A stretch of 64,000 nt of DNA from Parasponia andersonii (GCA_002914805.1 JXTB01000070.1:1095822-1159821), one strand, 5' to 3'. Shown: positions 23,728 through 34,986, counted from the first letter of the stretch. Numbers and translations: made by a program. The notes: generated from the letters alone by a model not told the origin.

Positions 23728-24400
23728 CTCATAAAAATTTATTTACTTTCATTAGTACTTGATATATTTACCCCAGTAAATGATGCATTTATTTTCTATA
23801 AAAAGTGGTTAATTGATTTATTTTTCTGAAATTGACCAATTTAATTTTACAGTATTACTTCATCTTTATTTGGTATATTACATTTTAAACCTTTTACATT
23901 AAATTGATATAAATAGCAGTTAATTGATATATATTTAATAAAACCGATTTGACGTTTTTTAAAAAAATTTGATTTACTTTCATTAGTACTTGAGATATTT
24001 AACCCAAGTAAAGAAAAATTGATGCATTTATTTTATAAAAAAAGTAGTTAATTGATGTATTTTTTTATTTTTTATAAAAGTGATCTTTTTTTTTTCGGTA
24101 TATCACATTTTAAACGTTTTAAATTCAACTGATATAAATAGTACTAAATCAATGTATTTTTATAAAATATATTTACTTTTTTCATAAAATTTGATTTACT
24201 TTCGTGAGTACTTGAGATATCTAAGCGATATAGGTAACATCTTATTCATTTATTTGGTATAGAAAGTAGTTAATAAATTTATTTTTTATGAAATTGATCT
24301 ATTTATTTTTAGAGTAATACTTTATCTTTATATTGAGATATCTAAACCATGTACATTTAACTATTGAGATATCTAAACCATGTACATTTAACTGAAATCG
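23728..24400. repeat. Three-unit tandem repeat, about 226 bp
   Basis: Units begin near 23,735, 23,968 and 24,189 with 'tttactttc(a/g)t.agtacttga.atat'. They share 'gatgcatttattt', 'gtagttaattgat' and 'tatcacattttaaac' blocks in the same order. Divergence between units is about 20% by eye. It looks like a short local satellite. Confidence 0.75.
24332..24393. repeat. 31-bp perfect tandem duplication
   Basis: The 31-base unit containing 'gagatatctaaaccatgtac' occurs twice head to tail without a visible mismatch, at the end of the third 226-bp unit. Its identity suggests a recent slippage event. Confidence 0.9.
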
Positions 24401-25256
24401 AAGTCCGATAATTTAAGAATTAATTTATTAACTATAACTTGAAATCTATAGGCAAATTTGATTTACCACGTCTAGAAATAGCTATAGATTTTGAAGCTAG
24501 GATTTATATATATTTGAATTATAGGTAGAAAACCTATAAACTTGGAAAGTTGTAGTTGAATGGTATGTTTAGTTTTAGCAGAAGAAGAAGGTAAAAGACC
24601 CGAAGAAAAAGCTCAAAAGGAATGGCGGAGAAGAACGTGGGAAAGGAAGGTAAAGTTGGAAATAGCTTTTGACGAATATATTTGGGCCGAATTATTCAGA
24701 TTCAGGTGTCAGCCTTTTTGCTACTTATTATAAAAGGCTGCCATTCGTTAATCCAAGGCCCTTTATTCGGCCATTTGGACATGGAAAATTTTCAATTGTA
24801 AAAGAGTCCATAATAGATTATTTCTATCTATATAGAGTGAGTGAATACGCAGGCAAACAGGCAGCACTTCAATTTTTTTTTTTTTGCCTTTTATACTATT
24901 TTGTTTTCTTTTCTTTTTTCTTTGAATTTTAATAAAGTAAGGGAAATAAAGACAATTTTTTATCTTGCAAACTCGGACTAGTTCAGTTGATCTAAAGTTT
25001 GAAGAATGTGTGTGTGAGTTTAGAGGGTCTCAAGCTCAAATTTTGAGAGTGTATATGTTATTTTCTATTAAATTTGTAATAAGAGGTGTTTATTAGTTAC
25101 ACTTCATTTTAAAAAAAATAATAATTTTTATCTTTTGTCTAATATAATTAGAAAGAATTCCTTATTGGTACGATATATATATATATATATATATAAAGAA
25201 AAAACAAAACATTAAAAAATTAAGCTGTTGTTTCAAGGCACGGAAACCAAGTCGAT
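24401..25256. other. Intergenic, possible orphan first exon
   Basis: No gene is established. At 24,623 an ATG in a good context (purine at -3, G at +4) follows a purine-rich stretch. The 10-codon frame runs into 'ggaag|gtaaag', which resembles a 5' splice site, but no second exon was recognised. A (TA)n tract lies at 25,170-25,194 and a T run at 24,870. Confidence 0.3.
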
Positions 25257-25376
25257 TCCCACTTTTATATATTAGTATAGATATAAATATATATTATTTC
25301 ATTGATATAAATCTTCTTTTTATCTTTTAATCTAAATTTTTACACTACTTGCGGGGCACGTGCCTTACCATACTAG
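25257..25376 (+). mobile_element. Short Helitron-like element
   Basis: It starts TCCCACTTTTATATATTAGT and ends in a GC palindrome (GGCACGTGCC, 25,355-25,364) ten bases before CTAG|T. This matches the known Helitron 3' pattern of a hairpin followed by CTRR and a T. At about 120 bp it can only be a minimal non-autonomous copy, and the 5' end is less certain. Confidence 0.45.
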
Positions 25377-25911
25377 TTACCCAAAAATATTTTAAAAAAT
25401 AAAAAACTACTTCGTGTGTTTTTAAATGAAAGAGTTATGGGAAACAAGCAATGGCCTTTAAACAAAAAATCCATTGCATTAAGACTGGCTAAACATAACG
25501 TATTTCAACAGTTAAGCCAATGAACAATTCAAATGTGCATTCTCGAAAGATTGACATATTTCGTAGCCAAATAGAGAGAAATCGGACGAAATAGACCCTT
25601 TCAAAATTTTTTTACAAAATAGACATAATGGTCTCGCTAGTCTAGTGTATTCGAGTTATAAACAAAGGAATATTTCTCAAAACACACTGTCAAAAGAGCT
25701 ATTTTGCAACAGATCCCAAAAGAAAAGGTGGCATAGATTGATCATCTGAACAACCTACTTACAAAGTGTACCAAAAGCTTCTGGGAACAAAAGGGTCTAT
25801 TTTGCGAAAGATCCCAAAAGAAAAGCTGGCATGGATAGGCACAGACATCATCTAAACAACCTATTTACATAAATGTAACAAAACCTTTCATGGGGTAAGA
25901 ATGAAAGAAGC
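25377..25911 (-). other. 3' flank and presumed 3' UTR of the helicase gene
   Basis: This is sequence downstream of the minus-strand stop codon. It contains the 98-bp tandem duplication described separately. No single canonical AATAAA was fixed as the poly(A) signal. Confidence 0.5.
25699..25894. repeat. 98-bp tandem duplication next to the stop codon
   Basis: Two head-to-tail copies start with CTATTTTGC at 25,699 and 25,797. They share 'gatcccaaaagaaaag.tgg' and 'catct.aacaacctatttac' blocks and are about 80-85% alike by eye. They lie 18-213 bases past the stop of the SMARCA3-like gene, so they probably fall in its 3' UTR. Confidence 0.8.
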
Positions 25912-28900
25912 TCAAAGAGACACTAGGGAACGAAGATCATCAATCCCTATTTCTCTCCTATTCGTTGAGCCTCTTCTTCCAAAAGCTTCCTTTGCAAGTT
26001 TCCTCTTTCGCTCCTGCAATTCTATAACCCTTTCTTCAATGCTGTTCCGAGCGATCAATCTCACAATTTTCACATCCTCTTTCTGTCCAATTCTATGGAC
26101 TCGGTCCATCGCCTGTTCTTCAACTGCTGGGTTCCACCATGGCTCCAAGAAGTAGACTCTAGAAGCAGCTGTAAGGTTTATACCTGTTCCTGAAGCCTTT
26201 AGACTTGCAAGCAAGATTGTGGGTCCTCCTTTCTCTGTGACCCCAAATTCATCTATCACTTTAGCCCTTCTTTTTGCGTTCATGGATCCGTCTAAGCGCA
26301 AAATCTTGAATCCAGCTTCCTTTAGTGGCTTCTCTAGTAAGATCAACATCTTTCTGAATTGCGAAAATACAACAGACTTTGTAGCTGAGTTTTGTTCTCT
26401 TGATGCCACAAGGAGTTTCAGTAGAGCAGAAACTTTTGAAGACAAGATTAGCCTTGAGGAGGATGCTTCATTTTCAGCATCTGAAGAAGTTGGTGGAGCA
26501 GAGAAGAGATCAGAAGTTGTTATAGGGTGTCGACAAAGGGGGCAAGAAGACTTGGTGTGCTTTAGAGTTTTCAAAATACAAGCATGGCAGAAGATATGAC
26601 CGCAGCGAGTAATAACCATATCCGTTGGCGGAGAAATGCAAATTGGACAGTCAATATCTTCACCATCTTGCAGTACCTCAACAATCTTTTTAAGCAGCTC
26701 CGGGTTATTGGATACGTCTGCTTAGAATCAGTTTATGTCAGTATGCAACAAGAACAGCAAGTGAAAAAAATTATACCAAAAAGCAGGATAAATTTGTTAG
26801 ATATGGCATTTGCATATTACAAAGTACCAAAAGTGCAAAGTGCAGTTTTCATGAGCAAGGTGTAAAACATAAAACATCAAGGGTTTTAGTACATTTTAAA
26901 CCCACAATCCTCGTTTCAAAATCCATACACATATGTAAGTCTTTCAATAAATCTGTAGACTGTAACAATTAAAAAGGTGCTAATATGCTCAAATGTAGAT
27001 CTTCCTACTTTTCCTAAACAATGATGAGGTACAATCAAATAACAGGTGTTCTTCTCTGATAGAAACAGAAACTCAACAATTCTTGAAAAAAGACAAAACA
27101 GACAAAATAGTGAAATGTAACAGGCAAAGGAACTTAAGTCAATAAGTATTATCAAGAATCTCTTGCATGGCATTGATTCCCTAGTGAACGTACACCAAGA
27201 AGAATGATGACACATCTGGTAAAAGCGGGTACATAGATTATATGAAATATTAATGTGATGTAGACATGGAATAGAATATATTAGGAAATTATATTATTCT
27301 TATTATTTACAATTATTTAGAGTTATTATTAGGTATTATTTAATTTTGGGTTATGTTTCCGGTTTCTATTAGTTCATAGAATTTGTCTATCTTCCTAGTT
27401 GTGTCCAATTGCCTATCTATATATAGACTTAGCTATGTAATTACTTTTCAGACTATGATGAATTAATAAACTATTATTGAGTTTTCTCCACTTATGGATC
27501 TCTCTCTCTCTGAGTTCTTATCTTGATTCTCTATTGCTCTTCTACCTATTCATCTATTTCTGTCTAAATTCTGTCATGCCTTGCTATTCTACCTATTCTC
27601 TTTCTAAATTCTCATTTTATCCTACATCAATTGGTATCCAAGCCTCGTTCATTTTCCTAGGCCTATCTTTATTTTTTTTTCCCCGCTACTGGGTTAAAAA
27701 AAAAAATCTGTAACATCCTTAGACCTGCAAGTTAGTTTCAGTCATGTTGTCATCTTCTTCTCTAGAAATTCCACTGTCTCCATTTAGATCTGAGTTGCTC
27801 AACCCATATCTGGTTCTACAATTCTCTCCCCATGAGTCTACGCACTGAATTACCTCATTACATCATCAAGTTAGTCCATGCTTTGCCTTTTTTCAAAGTG
27901 GAACAGTCTCTATTCTCCAGATTCTACCTCCTCATCAAGACTCAAAATTTGGGATTGTTGTATCAGCTTATCAGTTGGTTCATGATGTATTTGAGTTTTA
28001 ACTCGCCGAAGTCGAGTTCTCGAAACTCAGAAGAATGATGTAGACGTGGAATACAATATATTAGGAAATTATATTATTCGTATTATTTAGAATTATTTAG
28101 ATTTATTATTAGGTATTATTAAATTTTGGGTAACTAGATTTATGTTTCTTATTTCTATTAGTTTCTAGAATGTCTACTTTTCTAGTTGTGTCCAATTGCC
28201 TATCTATAAATAGCCTTAGCTATATAATTACTTTTCAGACTATGATGAATTAATAAACGATTATTGAGTTTTCTCCTCCTATAGATCTCTCTCTCTCTGA
28301 GTTCTGATCTTGATTCTCTATTGCTTTTCTATCCATTCATCTATTTCTGCCTAAATTCTATCACCCTTTGCTCTTCTACATATTCTTTTTCTAAATTCTC
28401 ATCTTATCCTACATCAGAATGGTTGCACCAAAAGTGCATCCCACGATTAAGTTAGTTGTGGTAATCAATCCAATAAAGTTTTTTTTTTTTTACCCATTTT
28501 GATTATTTCGGAGCAAAGAGTCATGGTATCAAACCAATACAATGAAAAAGCAACAGATGCATCTAAGAATTAAAGTCCTTTTTCTCAGATGATTTGGGTT
28601 AAAAACAGATGTTACAAATCCAAGCTGAAAGACAATTAAGTAATGCCAACAGAACAAAAACAACAATTGTACTTTAAACATTCTAGCAAATCCACATGGA
28701 CTGAAATATAGGAAACCAATTTCATCCATCACAAAGAAATTATGGACGTTCAACCAAACTTTGGCTAACCCTAGGATTTTACCTTAATGCCCCAATTTTA
28801 AAAACACTCATATCAGGTTTTAGCAGATTCACACAGCATCCCATTTTAGAGGATATTTAGTTCCCTTGCTTTGATCCAAGCCAAGCTATAACTCGACAAA

Positions 28901-31883
28901 CTTAATATTAGCCTTCATATAAGGCAGTATGTATCAATTTTTTCTTCAGATATTATGAAGTAGATAAAAAGCTTCACGACCACCAAAAAAAAAATTGTCC
29001 GTTGGGAAAACAGGAAACACTTTAGCACACCTTTGTTCAACTTTAAACACAGAAGTACAGAACAAACAAAATGGAAGCACAAATGATCCAGCACAACAAA
29101 TTGATAATAAGAACATATAATACAAGACAACATTGTATGGAATATATATCCTGAACAAGATTAGCAAATCTAAATTTCAAATACAAGATCAACATTTTAT
29201 TTTTGAAAGAAGCGGCACTACAAAATAGTGAAAGAGTTTGTGGAATCTGGAGAAGATTTAAAATTGCATAAATCACAATGAAAGGGAAAAATAACTATAA
29301 TGCAATACCTTCAATATTATTAGAAGGGAGCAACGACTTGATATCTGAAGGGCACAAGGCTAGATCAGTACAGATTTGACGAAGTCGTAAGATTGTACTA
29401 AGTACAGTGGTATAGTTGCACACGGGACTACCAGCATCAATATAACCCTGCAGCACATTCTTTGCTACTTTTTCCATTTGATCATACACTTCACGCTCTT
29501 CCCTAGAAAGCTCGAGATAACAAGTCTCTACAGTTTTTTGTGGCAATCCTATTAGTCCCCTGTCTTTTGTTCTTCGCAAAGAAATGGTTGCCATTAGAAC
29601 CTGAAACCATTACAAGTTAATTAAAAACAGCTTGAATTCAAGAAATATAAATGTGCGCTCATAAAAATAAACAATTTTTTCAGTTTTATTCCGTTCCTCA
29701 ATCCTGTCACCATGAATGGTAGGAATTAAAAAGAAAGAACAACTAAGTAGAGACATCATTTTGCAATTCCATTTGCCATTTTCTACTTTAACCAATCACC
29801 AAAGCAACCATGCAAAATTTTCCAATTTCACATCTATAATACCCAAAAAAGGAGATTGAACGAAGATCCACAGAGGGGCATGTACTACAGGGGAATCTGA
29901 TTCCCATTCAACCTGGTCCCAAAAAAAACAGTGCAGCCTACAAAGTAATATGCCTTCAGGTATGCATCTGTTTGTCCACGGTCCATGATTTTATGATATA
30001 TTATATAGCACTCTGAAACAACCCATCACCAGAACCTATGATGATTATTCACCCTTAACACTTAACAGTACCCCCTTTAACACTTAGAAGTACACCTTTT
30101 AAATATGATGAGCTCTATGTCCAAAAAACAGAAAAAGAAAAAAGTAATTCTAATCATTGTTCAAAATGCAATTTCAATATCAACAAACATATTCCATGCA
30201 AACAAACGATGTTTGAAAAGTAAAAACTTGCTTACAGAAGAAAATTGCATTACACCATGTGCACACTTCATTGTGGTACTAGACTGCTAAGCATAACTGT
30301 CACATACTGTGAAAATGGATTACCTGCAGCCGTGAGAGCCCCTTTTCATTCCCCTGAGCAAGTGGACGTTGGACTAAGCTTTGCCAATAACTCTTAACGG
30401 AAAATGGCTCAAACCGCAGAAAAGCCATCAAAGAAAATAAATCAAATGAGTCATTCTGAATGGGAGTTCCAGTAACAACCCACCTCCGATTAGCCTTCAA
30501 ATCACAAACAGCACGACTTTGCAGTGCATTAGAGTTCTTAATCATGTGTGCCTCATCCAAAATAACTCGCCACCAGTTAACCTCCTTAAGAGGGGAGTTT
30601 GACCAAGAATTTTCAGTGGCCAATGTACTATATGTTGTCAAAACAATATCATACTTCTTTAGCTCCTCAGCATTGTTAGTCCTTTCCCCATAATACATGT
30701 ATACCTTAAAACTTCCAGGCCTAGTGTGATCTCCCAACTGTGTGATCCATGTTGAAAACACAGAAGGAGGACATACTATCAACGTTGTCTTACTACAAGA
30801 AGACTCATCAAATACCAAATTGGTATCTTCAATTTTACGTTTTTTCCTCGACCCCGCAATCTTTTTACTCGTTCTTCCTCTCTTACCTTTCTTAGCACCC
30901 GAAGCAAAAACTTCTTGAACCTCCTCACCAAATTCATAGCCTTCATTGACATTTCCAATACCACTGCCAGTCGAAAAAGGAAGACTGCTAGGATATTTAT
31001 CAAAAGCCACCAAAGAAAGTAAAGTTAAAGTCTTACCTAAACCCATATCATCTGCGAAAATCCCACCTCGCATTGGCTCAGGCCGAGTGTCGGTTTCATA
31101 ATTCGTTAACACATTAAAATAACACCCACTCTTCTCTTCCCAAAAAGGAGGCAACTCACCAGAATTCTCCCTCTGAGCCAACCACCATAGCCCTTCCTTT
31201 TGGTGCAAGAAAAGCTCCGATTTAATGGCTTCCTGTGGCGGCTCCAACGCTTGCAATTTGGCCTTCTTGCTCAAACCCTCGTCCACCAACTTGAAAATCT
31301 TATCCAAACTCTTCAACCCTCTCTTCCGTTTCTTCTCCTCGACCACCATAGCCTCCGAGAGCGTAAACGACACGTCGGTATCCGAAATCAGCTGCAACCC
31401 AGATCGCGAAATAGCCGATTGCAAACTGGGAAAGGCTTCAATTTTAGCAAAAATGTGAATTTGACAAGGAATCCTGAACCTGTTACCGGAAGCTCGCTTT
31501 TTCGGGACAATGCCCTCGACTGAAATCACATTCGAGTCGATCAAAGGCGCTAATATGGCAGCCACAACTCGCTCGATGTGGCCGACCTGAACCATTCTTG
31601 TGTTGAGAACTTTAATGGCGTTGGAATCGTAAGGGTTTAGGGGCTCCCGAACCAGACCCACCATTTCTCGGCCACTGATGGTGCCCGAGTAGTACTGAAT
31701 CCCGACTATGTTGGCGATGACGAAGCCGAGCATGTAAGTTTCGGAGGAAGAAGAAAGGGACTGAGAGAGAGAGTCTTTGGAGGAGGAAGAAGAAGAAGAA
31801 GGAAGAAGCTCATCTGGGTCGGTTGGAAGATCTCGCCATTGAAGGAGGAAGTTCATGAGCCTTACTTGGTCTTCGTCCTCCAT
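25912..31883 (-). CDS. SMARCA3L1: SMARCA3-like 1 (Rad5/HLTF family) SNF2 helicase with HIRAN and RING
   Basis: The gene has three exons: 31,883-30,324, 29,600-29,309 and 26,717-25,912. Joins are CAG|GTAAT..TTTCAG|GTT (phase 0) and GAAG|GTATTG..AAGCAG|AC (phase 1). The 2,658 coding bases give 885 residues, close to the Arabidopsis homologue. The ATG at 31,883 has A at -3 and G at +4. Domains: serine-rich N-terminus (29-48); HIRAN (about 50-150), which in HLTF binds 3' DNA ends; SNF2 ATPase with DDMGLGKT (278-285), DEAH (443-446) and TGTPIQND (471-478); a C3HC4 RING between the lobes (C641, C644, C656, H658, C661, C664, C676, C679); helicase C-lobe (about 711-850) with DRVHRIGQ (822-829). A basic linker (331-350) may be a nuclear signal. 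Family role: nuclear DNA translocase and E3 ligase in DNA-damage tolerance and chromatin remodelling. No key residue is missing. The subfamily call (SM3L1 rather than RAD5A/B) rests on remembered similarity of the RING and C-terminus. Confidence 0.96.
26718..29308 (-). other. Intron 2 of the SMARCA3-like gene
   Basis: The donor is GAAG|GTATTG at 29,308 and the acceptor is CTAAGCAG|AC at 26,718. At 2,591 bases it is by far the larger intron and contains the 1.16-kb TRIM in the opposite orientation. The rest is AT-rich and shows no other feature. Confidence 0.93.
27256..28416 (+). mobile_element. TRIM (miniature LTR retrotransposon) in intron 2
   Basis: Two direct LTRs, 27,256-27,629 and 28,036-28,416, both start TGATGTAG and end CTACATCA. 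A 406-bp non-coding interior begins with ATTGGTATCC, like the initiator-Met tRNA primer site, and ends in a purine-rich tract (CAGAAGAA) before the 3' LTR. The flanks TAATG and GAATG form a near-matching 5-bp target duplication. The LTRs differ by about 8% by eye, suggesting an insertion a few million years old if a rate near 1.3e-8 per site per year applies. It has no coding capacity, looks structurally whole and is antisense to the host gene. Confidence 0.9.
29601..30323 (-). other. Intron 1 of the SMARCA3-like gene
   Basis: The donor is CTGCAG|GTAATC at 30,323 and the acceptor is GGTTTCAG|GTT at 29,601. It is 723 bases, AT-rich, phase 0, with no other feature seen. The join restores the conserved 'LMATISLRRTKD' block of SNF2 proteins across the boundary. 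Confidence 0.95.
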
Positions 31884-32492
31884 CTTCACGGCTACGAGGT
31901 TATTGGCTGTTGAAGAAAATGGACCTTAGCAGTAGGTTTCTTTCTGGGTTTTTGTTTTTGAATCCAAATGGGAATTTTGAAAGGGCGGTTCACTTTTTGT
32001 TGATTTATTTAGTTTAGACAAAATGTCAAAAACATCCCCTGCATTTTAGGAAAATACAAATTTCCACCGTGTTTTTTCGTTTTGTCTTTTTTTTTTTTTT
32101 GGAAGTTTCGCACTCTATTTGTTTTAAAAAAATGTTATTCCTATTTATTTTTAAAACTCAAAATCGTCTTTTAGATAAAGTTTGGTCAAAACTATGTTGT
32201 AAAATTATAAATTTAGTTAAAATTGATCAAATTAATTAATTGCCCCCTTAATCCTAGCCACACCCAAAATCTTTGTTAAACAAAAAAAAAAGTAATTTTT
32301 TAACCATAAATTCGAGGATATTGCATTTAATATGTTTCGATTGTTAATTTAACAGATAAATTGATCACTTGATTAGAGGTATTTTGGCGCTTTTCACGTA
32401 GAAAAAATTGACCAAAATTTTATAATAAAAGATAATTTTAACCCAATTTTACTAACAAAAAACTTGTCATTATAGTGTAAGTTTACCCATAA
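31884..32492 (-). promoter_or_regulatory. Upstream region of the SMARCA3-like gene
   Basis: The region should hold the promoter and 5' UTR. On the minus strand a pyrimidine- and A-rich leader leads to the ATG, and one GC-box-like GGGCGG is present (plus strand near 31,983). No clear TATA box was found, as is common for housekeeping and repair genes. The distal half is AT-rich with a T run near 32,085-32,100. Confidence 0.4.
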
Positions 32493-32938
32493 TCCATATA
32501 TATATATATATATATTAAGCTTGAAGTTGAGATAAAGTAACTTGTCATTATGGTGTAATATATTAAGCTTGAAGTAGAGATAAAAGTAAAAATATGTGAT
32601 AGTTTTTTTGATCAGTATTCTATTTTTAAAATTTTTTAAAAATTCCTAATTTAACTCTTATTTATCATGATACAATTGGTTTTATAATAATTTTTTCATT
32701 CTATGATTGATTATAATATATATATGTATTATATAATATTGTATTTAATTTAAAATTAATAATACCTTAAATTAAATTTAGTTCACCGAATAAATAGTTA
32801 TACTACATTCGTCTCATCAAAATAAATGTAAAGATAAATACATTTTTTAATATTGTAATACATTAAACCTACTTATAAATTAAGCTTAATATATATAATA
32901 TTAATACTAACTCGCGCAAAGCACCGTATAACAACTAG
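32493..32938 (+). mobile_element. Helitron-like non-autonomous element
   Basis: The 5' end reads A|TCCATATATATA and the 3' end ACAACTAG|T, so it sits between A and T as Helitrons do. Twenty bases before the end is CGCGCAAAGCACCG, a decayed form of the hairpin typical of plant Helitron 3' ends. The 446-bp interior is AT-rich and non-coding, with a duplicated 'taagcttgaagt.gagataaa' motif near 32,515 and 32,563. Confidence 0.5.
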
Positions 32939-34139
32939 TTGATTATTATTAGGAGTATTTTAGCCCTTTTCAAATTAAAAATAAAAATAAAAATAAAAAA
33001 GTATATCTATTGCCTTCTTTTTGTCTACTCTCTCCACTCCTTTTATAATAGATTTTATATTATTGAAAAATGCTATAAACGAAATTACCTAAAAGAACAA
33101 ATATTAAAAAAATAAAGAAAAAAAATGAATAAACTAATTTATGTGCCCACACATCTTCTTCCTCACGAAAGTGCTCAAAAGTTATATATATATAAATATA
33201 TATATATATTTCTTAATCTAATAAGTATTTTTTTATCTCTCAATAAATATTTTTTTTTAGTCGTTGGATCATGATCTAACGGCTGCTGTAATTTAAATAG
33301 TTGAAAAAAATTAAATAAAAATAAACATACATTATTTAATTTTTTTTCTCTCTCTACTTTTTATCATAAAAAAGACATGTTTGACTAATTTTAATCAGAT
33401 AAAACAATACTTATAAATAGGTAAAAAAAAAATACGAACTCGATTTGTGCTATATATATATTAATGTATTTTGTGAGTTATAATGTGTCATTCTTTAATC
33501 GAATTCAATTTATTGATTTTTATGTCACTGTAATTTTTCCTTGAAATACAACTCAAGGCTTATCTTTATCAAGAAAAAAAAAAAAGAAAACACTAGGCTT
33601 CTCAACTAAGATAATATATAACAGATAGATATATCCTAAATTACGAAGGAAAAAGAAAGTAGGAATCATATTTTTTTATATAACAATGCAATAAAGATTT
33701 CGAAAAAGAATGTTCATATTTAAAAAAGTAAATTTGTCAAACAACATAGTAAGTTTTCATATGACTTTCTCTTCGTTAGGTAGGGCTTTCTACGAAGAAG
33801 AAGAAGGTGTGACTAAAGTATTTGCCTTTTAATGTAATTTTATTTAAAATAAGCCTAAAGTTATATGAAATTTATTTAAATGAAGTGTGGAGAAAGTAGA
33901 CAAAGTAATAGAACCACCATAATAAAAAAAAAAGGTCCCAAAATATATCTTTATGGAAAATATTGATCCAATTTTATAAAGGGATAATTATATTTTTATA
34001 CCTTATTTTTTGACTGTTTGTTCAATTTATGTCTTATGTTTTGGTTATAATCAACATTGATCTTCTGATTTAGAATTTATGAAAAATTTATACTTTCTCT
34101 AAGTCAAATACCAATTTAACTGTTATACTTACCAAACTA
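32939..34139. other. Intergenic AT-rich sequence
   Basis: No gene was recognised. The stretch contains a MITE (listed separately), A and T runs, and near 33,975-34,145 a half-element resembling one end of a 'gggataatt.tatttttataccttatttttt' type plant MITE. Confidence 0.5.
33209..33450. mobile_element. MITE related to 54,652-54,893
   Basis: The ends form imperfect inverted repeats: TTCTTAATCTAATAAGTATT on the left, and on the right (reverse complement) GCACAAATCGAGTTCGTATT followed by a T run and ACCTATT. The ends are flanked by TA-rich sequence. The core contains 'gtcgttggatcatgatctaacgg', like the palindromic core of the second copy. No coding. Confidence 0.55.
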
Positions 34140-34690
34140 CTCTTAAAAGTTAACAACTTGATTATTGTGTTTAATTATTCATGAGGCCAACTAGATGGTT
34201 TTGCAATTACTAATTGGAATTCCTTAGATTCATATATGTCTAGGTTTCCTAACACGAGTAGTGAATTGTGGTTAATTTATAACTATGATTAAGAATACAT
34301 GCTAGGTTAAAATAGTTTGAACTTTTGTGACTATATATACTTAGAATTGACTTTGAATCCTTGCTTTAATCAAATTAATTATGACAACTTAGACAGCTTA
34401 TTTTAGGTTAGATTGATTAATCATGTTTAGGCAAAGAGCTTATTTTACCTAGATGATCATAAGTGGAATTATGGAGATAATAGAGGGATTTCTCTAGGAT
34501 GGATATAAATCTTTAATCAGTTTACTTCGATTGATTCTCTTTGTTTTTATTTACTTACTTGTTTTAATTATCGTCTTTATTTTAATTTGCAAACAAAGCC
34601 CCCTCATTCACTGGATTAGATTTGAAACCATTGATTTAATTACTCCGTTCTCAGTGGATTCACTAGAAAGTAATTTGTTTCTCACATTCT
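34140..34690 (+). mobile_element. Tat/Athila-like LTR fragment, plus strand
   Basis: The block from 'gtttttatttacttactt' (34,542) through 'aaagccccctcattcactgga' to 'ccgttctcagtggattc' (34,647) resembles the 3' part of non-chromoviral Ty3 LTRs in plants, where a 'tccctgtggattcgac' block is conserved. It has no coding and ends at the LINE fragment. The left end is arbitrary. Confidence 0.4.
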
Positions 34691-34695
34691 TTTCG

Positions 34696-34986
34696 ATAAC
34701 CAATTTGGATTTGCTCAAGGAAGAAGAATTCACAATTTTATTGCTCTTGCTTCTGATGGTATTAACTCTGTAAAAAAAAGTTAACTGATGGGAGTAATAT
34801 GGCATTAAAAGTTGATATTCGAAAAGCTTTTGACACTTTCGATTAGAATTTTCTTTTAGAAGTGCTTCAATGCTTTGGTTTTTCTAACGCTTTCATTTGT
34901 TGGGTGAAGACGATTCTTTCTTCTGCTAGAATTTCCATTCTTTTTATTGGTTCTCCCTATGATTTCTTCCTTTATTTTAGGGGAGT
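34696..34986 (+). mobile_element. L1-type LINE reverse transcriptase fragment
   Basis: Frames read 'DNQFGFAQGRRIHN' and then, after a frameshift, 'MALKVDIRKAFDTFD.NFLLEVLQCFGF' and 'FICWVKTILSSARISILF'. These are the conserved 'NQ.GF..GR' and 'KvDi.KAFDt..W.FL' blocks of plant L1 RT, with the first catalytic aspartate. One in-frame stop replaces the tryptophan of 'FDW'. It is a short dead fragment. Confidence 0.85.

Noticed and set aside
24669-24932. 87-codon frame
   Set aside because: It ends in a poly-Phe translation of T runs and has no recognisable domain.
25901-26599. Plus-strand open frames at 25,901-26,155 and 26,219-26,599
   Set aside because: They are antisense shadows of helicase exon 3.
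30300-30323. Helicase frame continuing to a stop at 30,300
   Set aside because: The extra residues run past a CAG|GTAAT donor, and the conserved SNF2 block continues exactly at the 29,600 acceptor. The tail is intronic.
31200-31523. Plus-strand frames over helicase exon 1
   Set aside because: They are shadows of the minus-strand coding sequence with no domain of their own.
31884-31889. Start of the helicase gene two codons upstream (GTG)
   Set aside because: The frame stays open to a GTG at 31,889, but the first ATG is at 31,883 in a good context. Plant nuclear genes rarely start at GTG.
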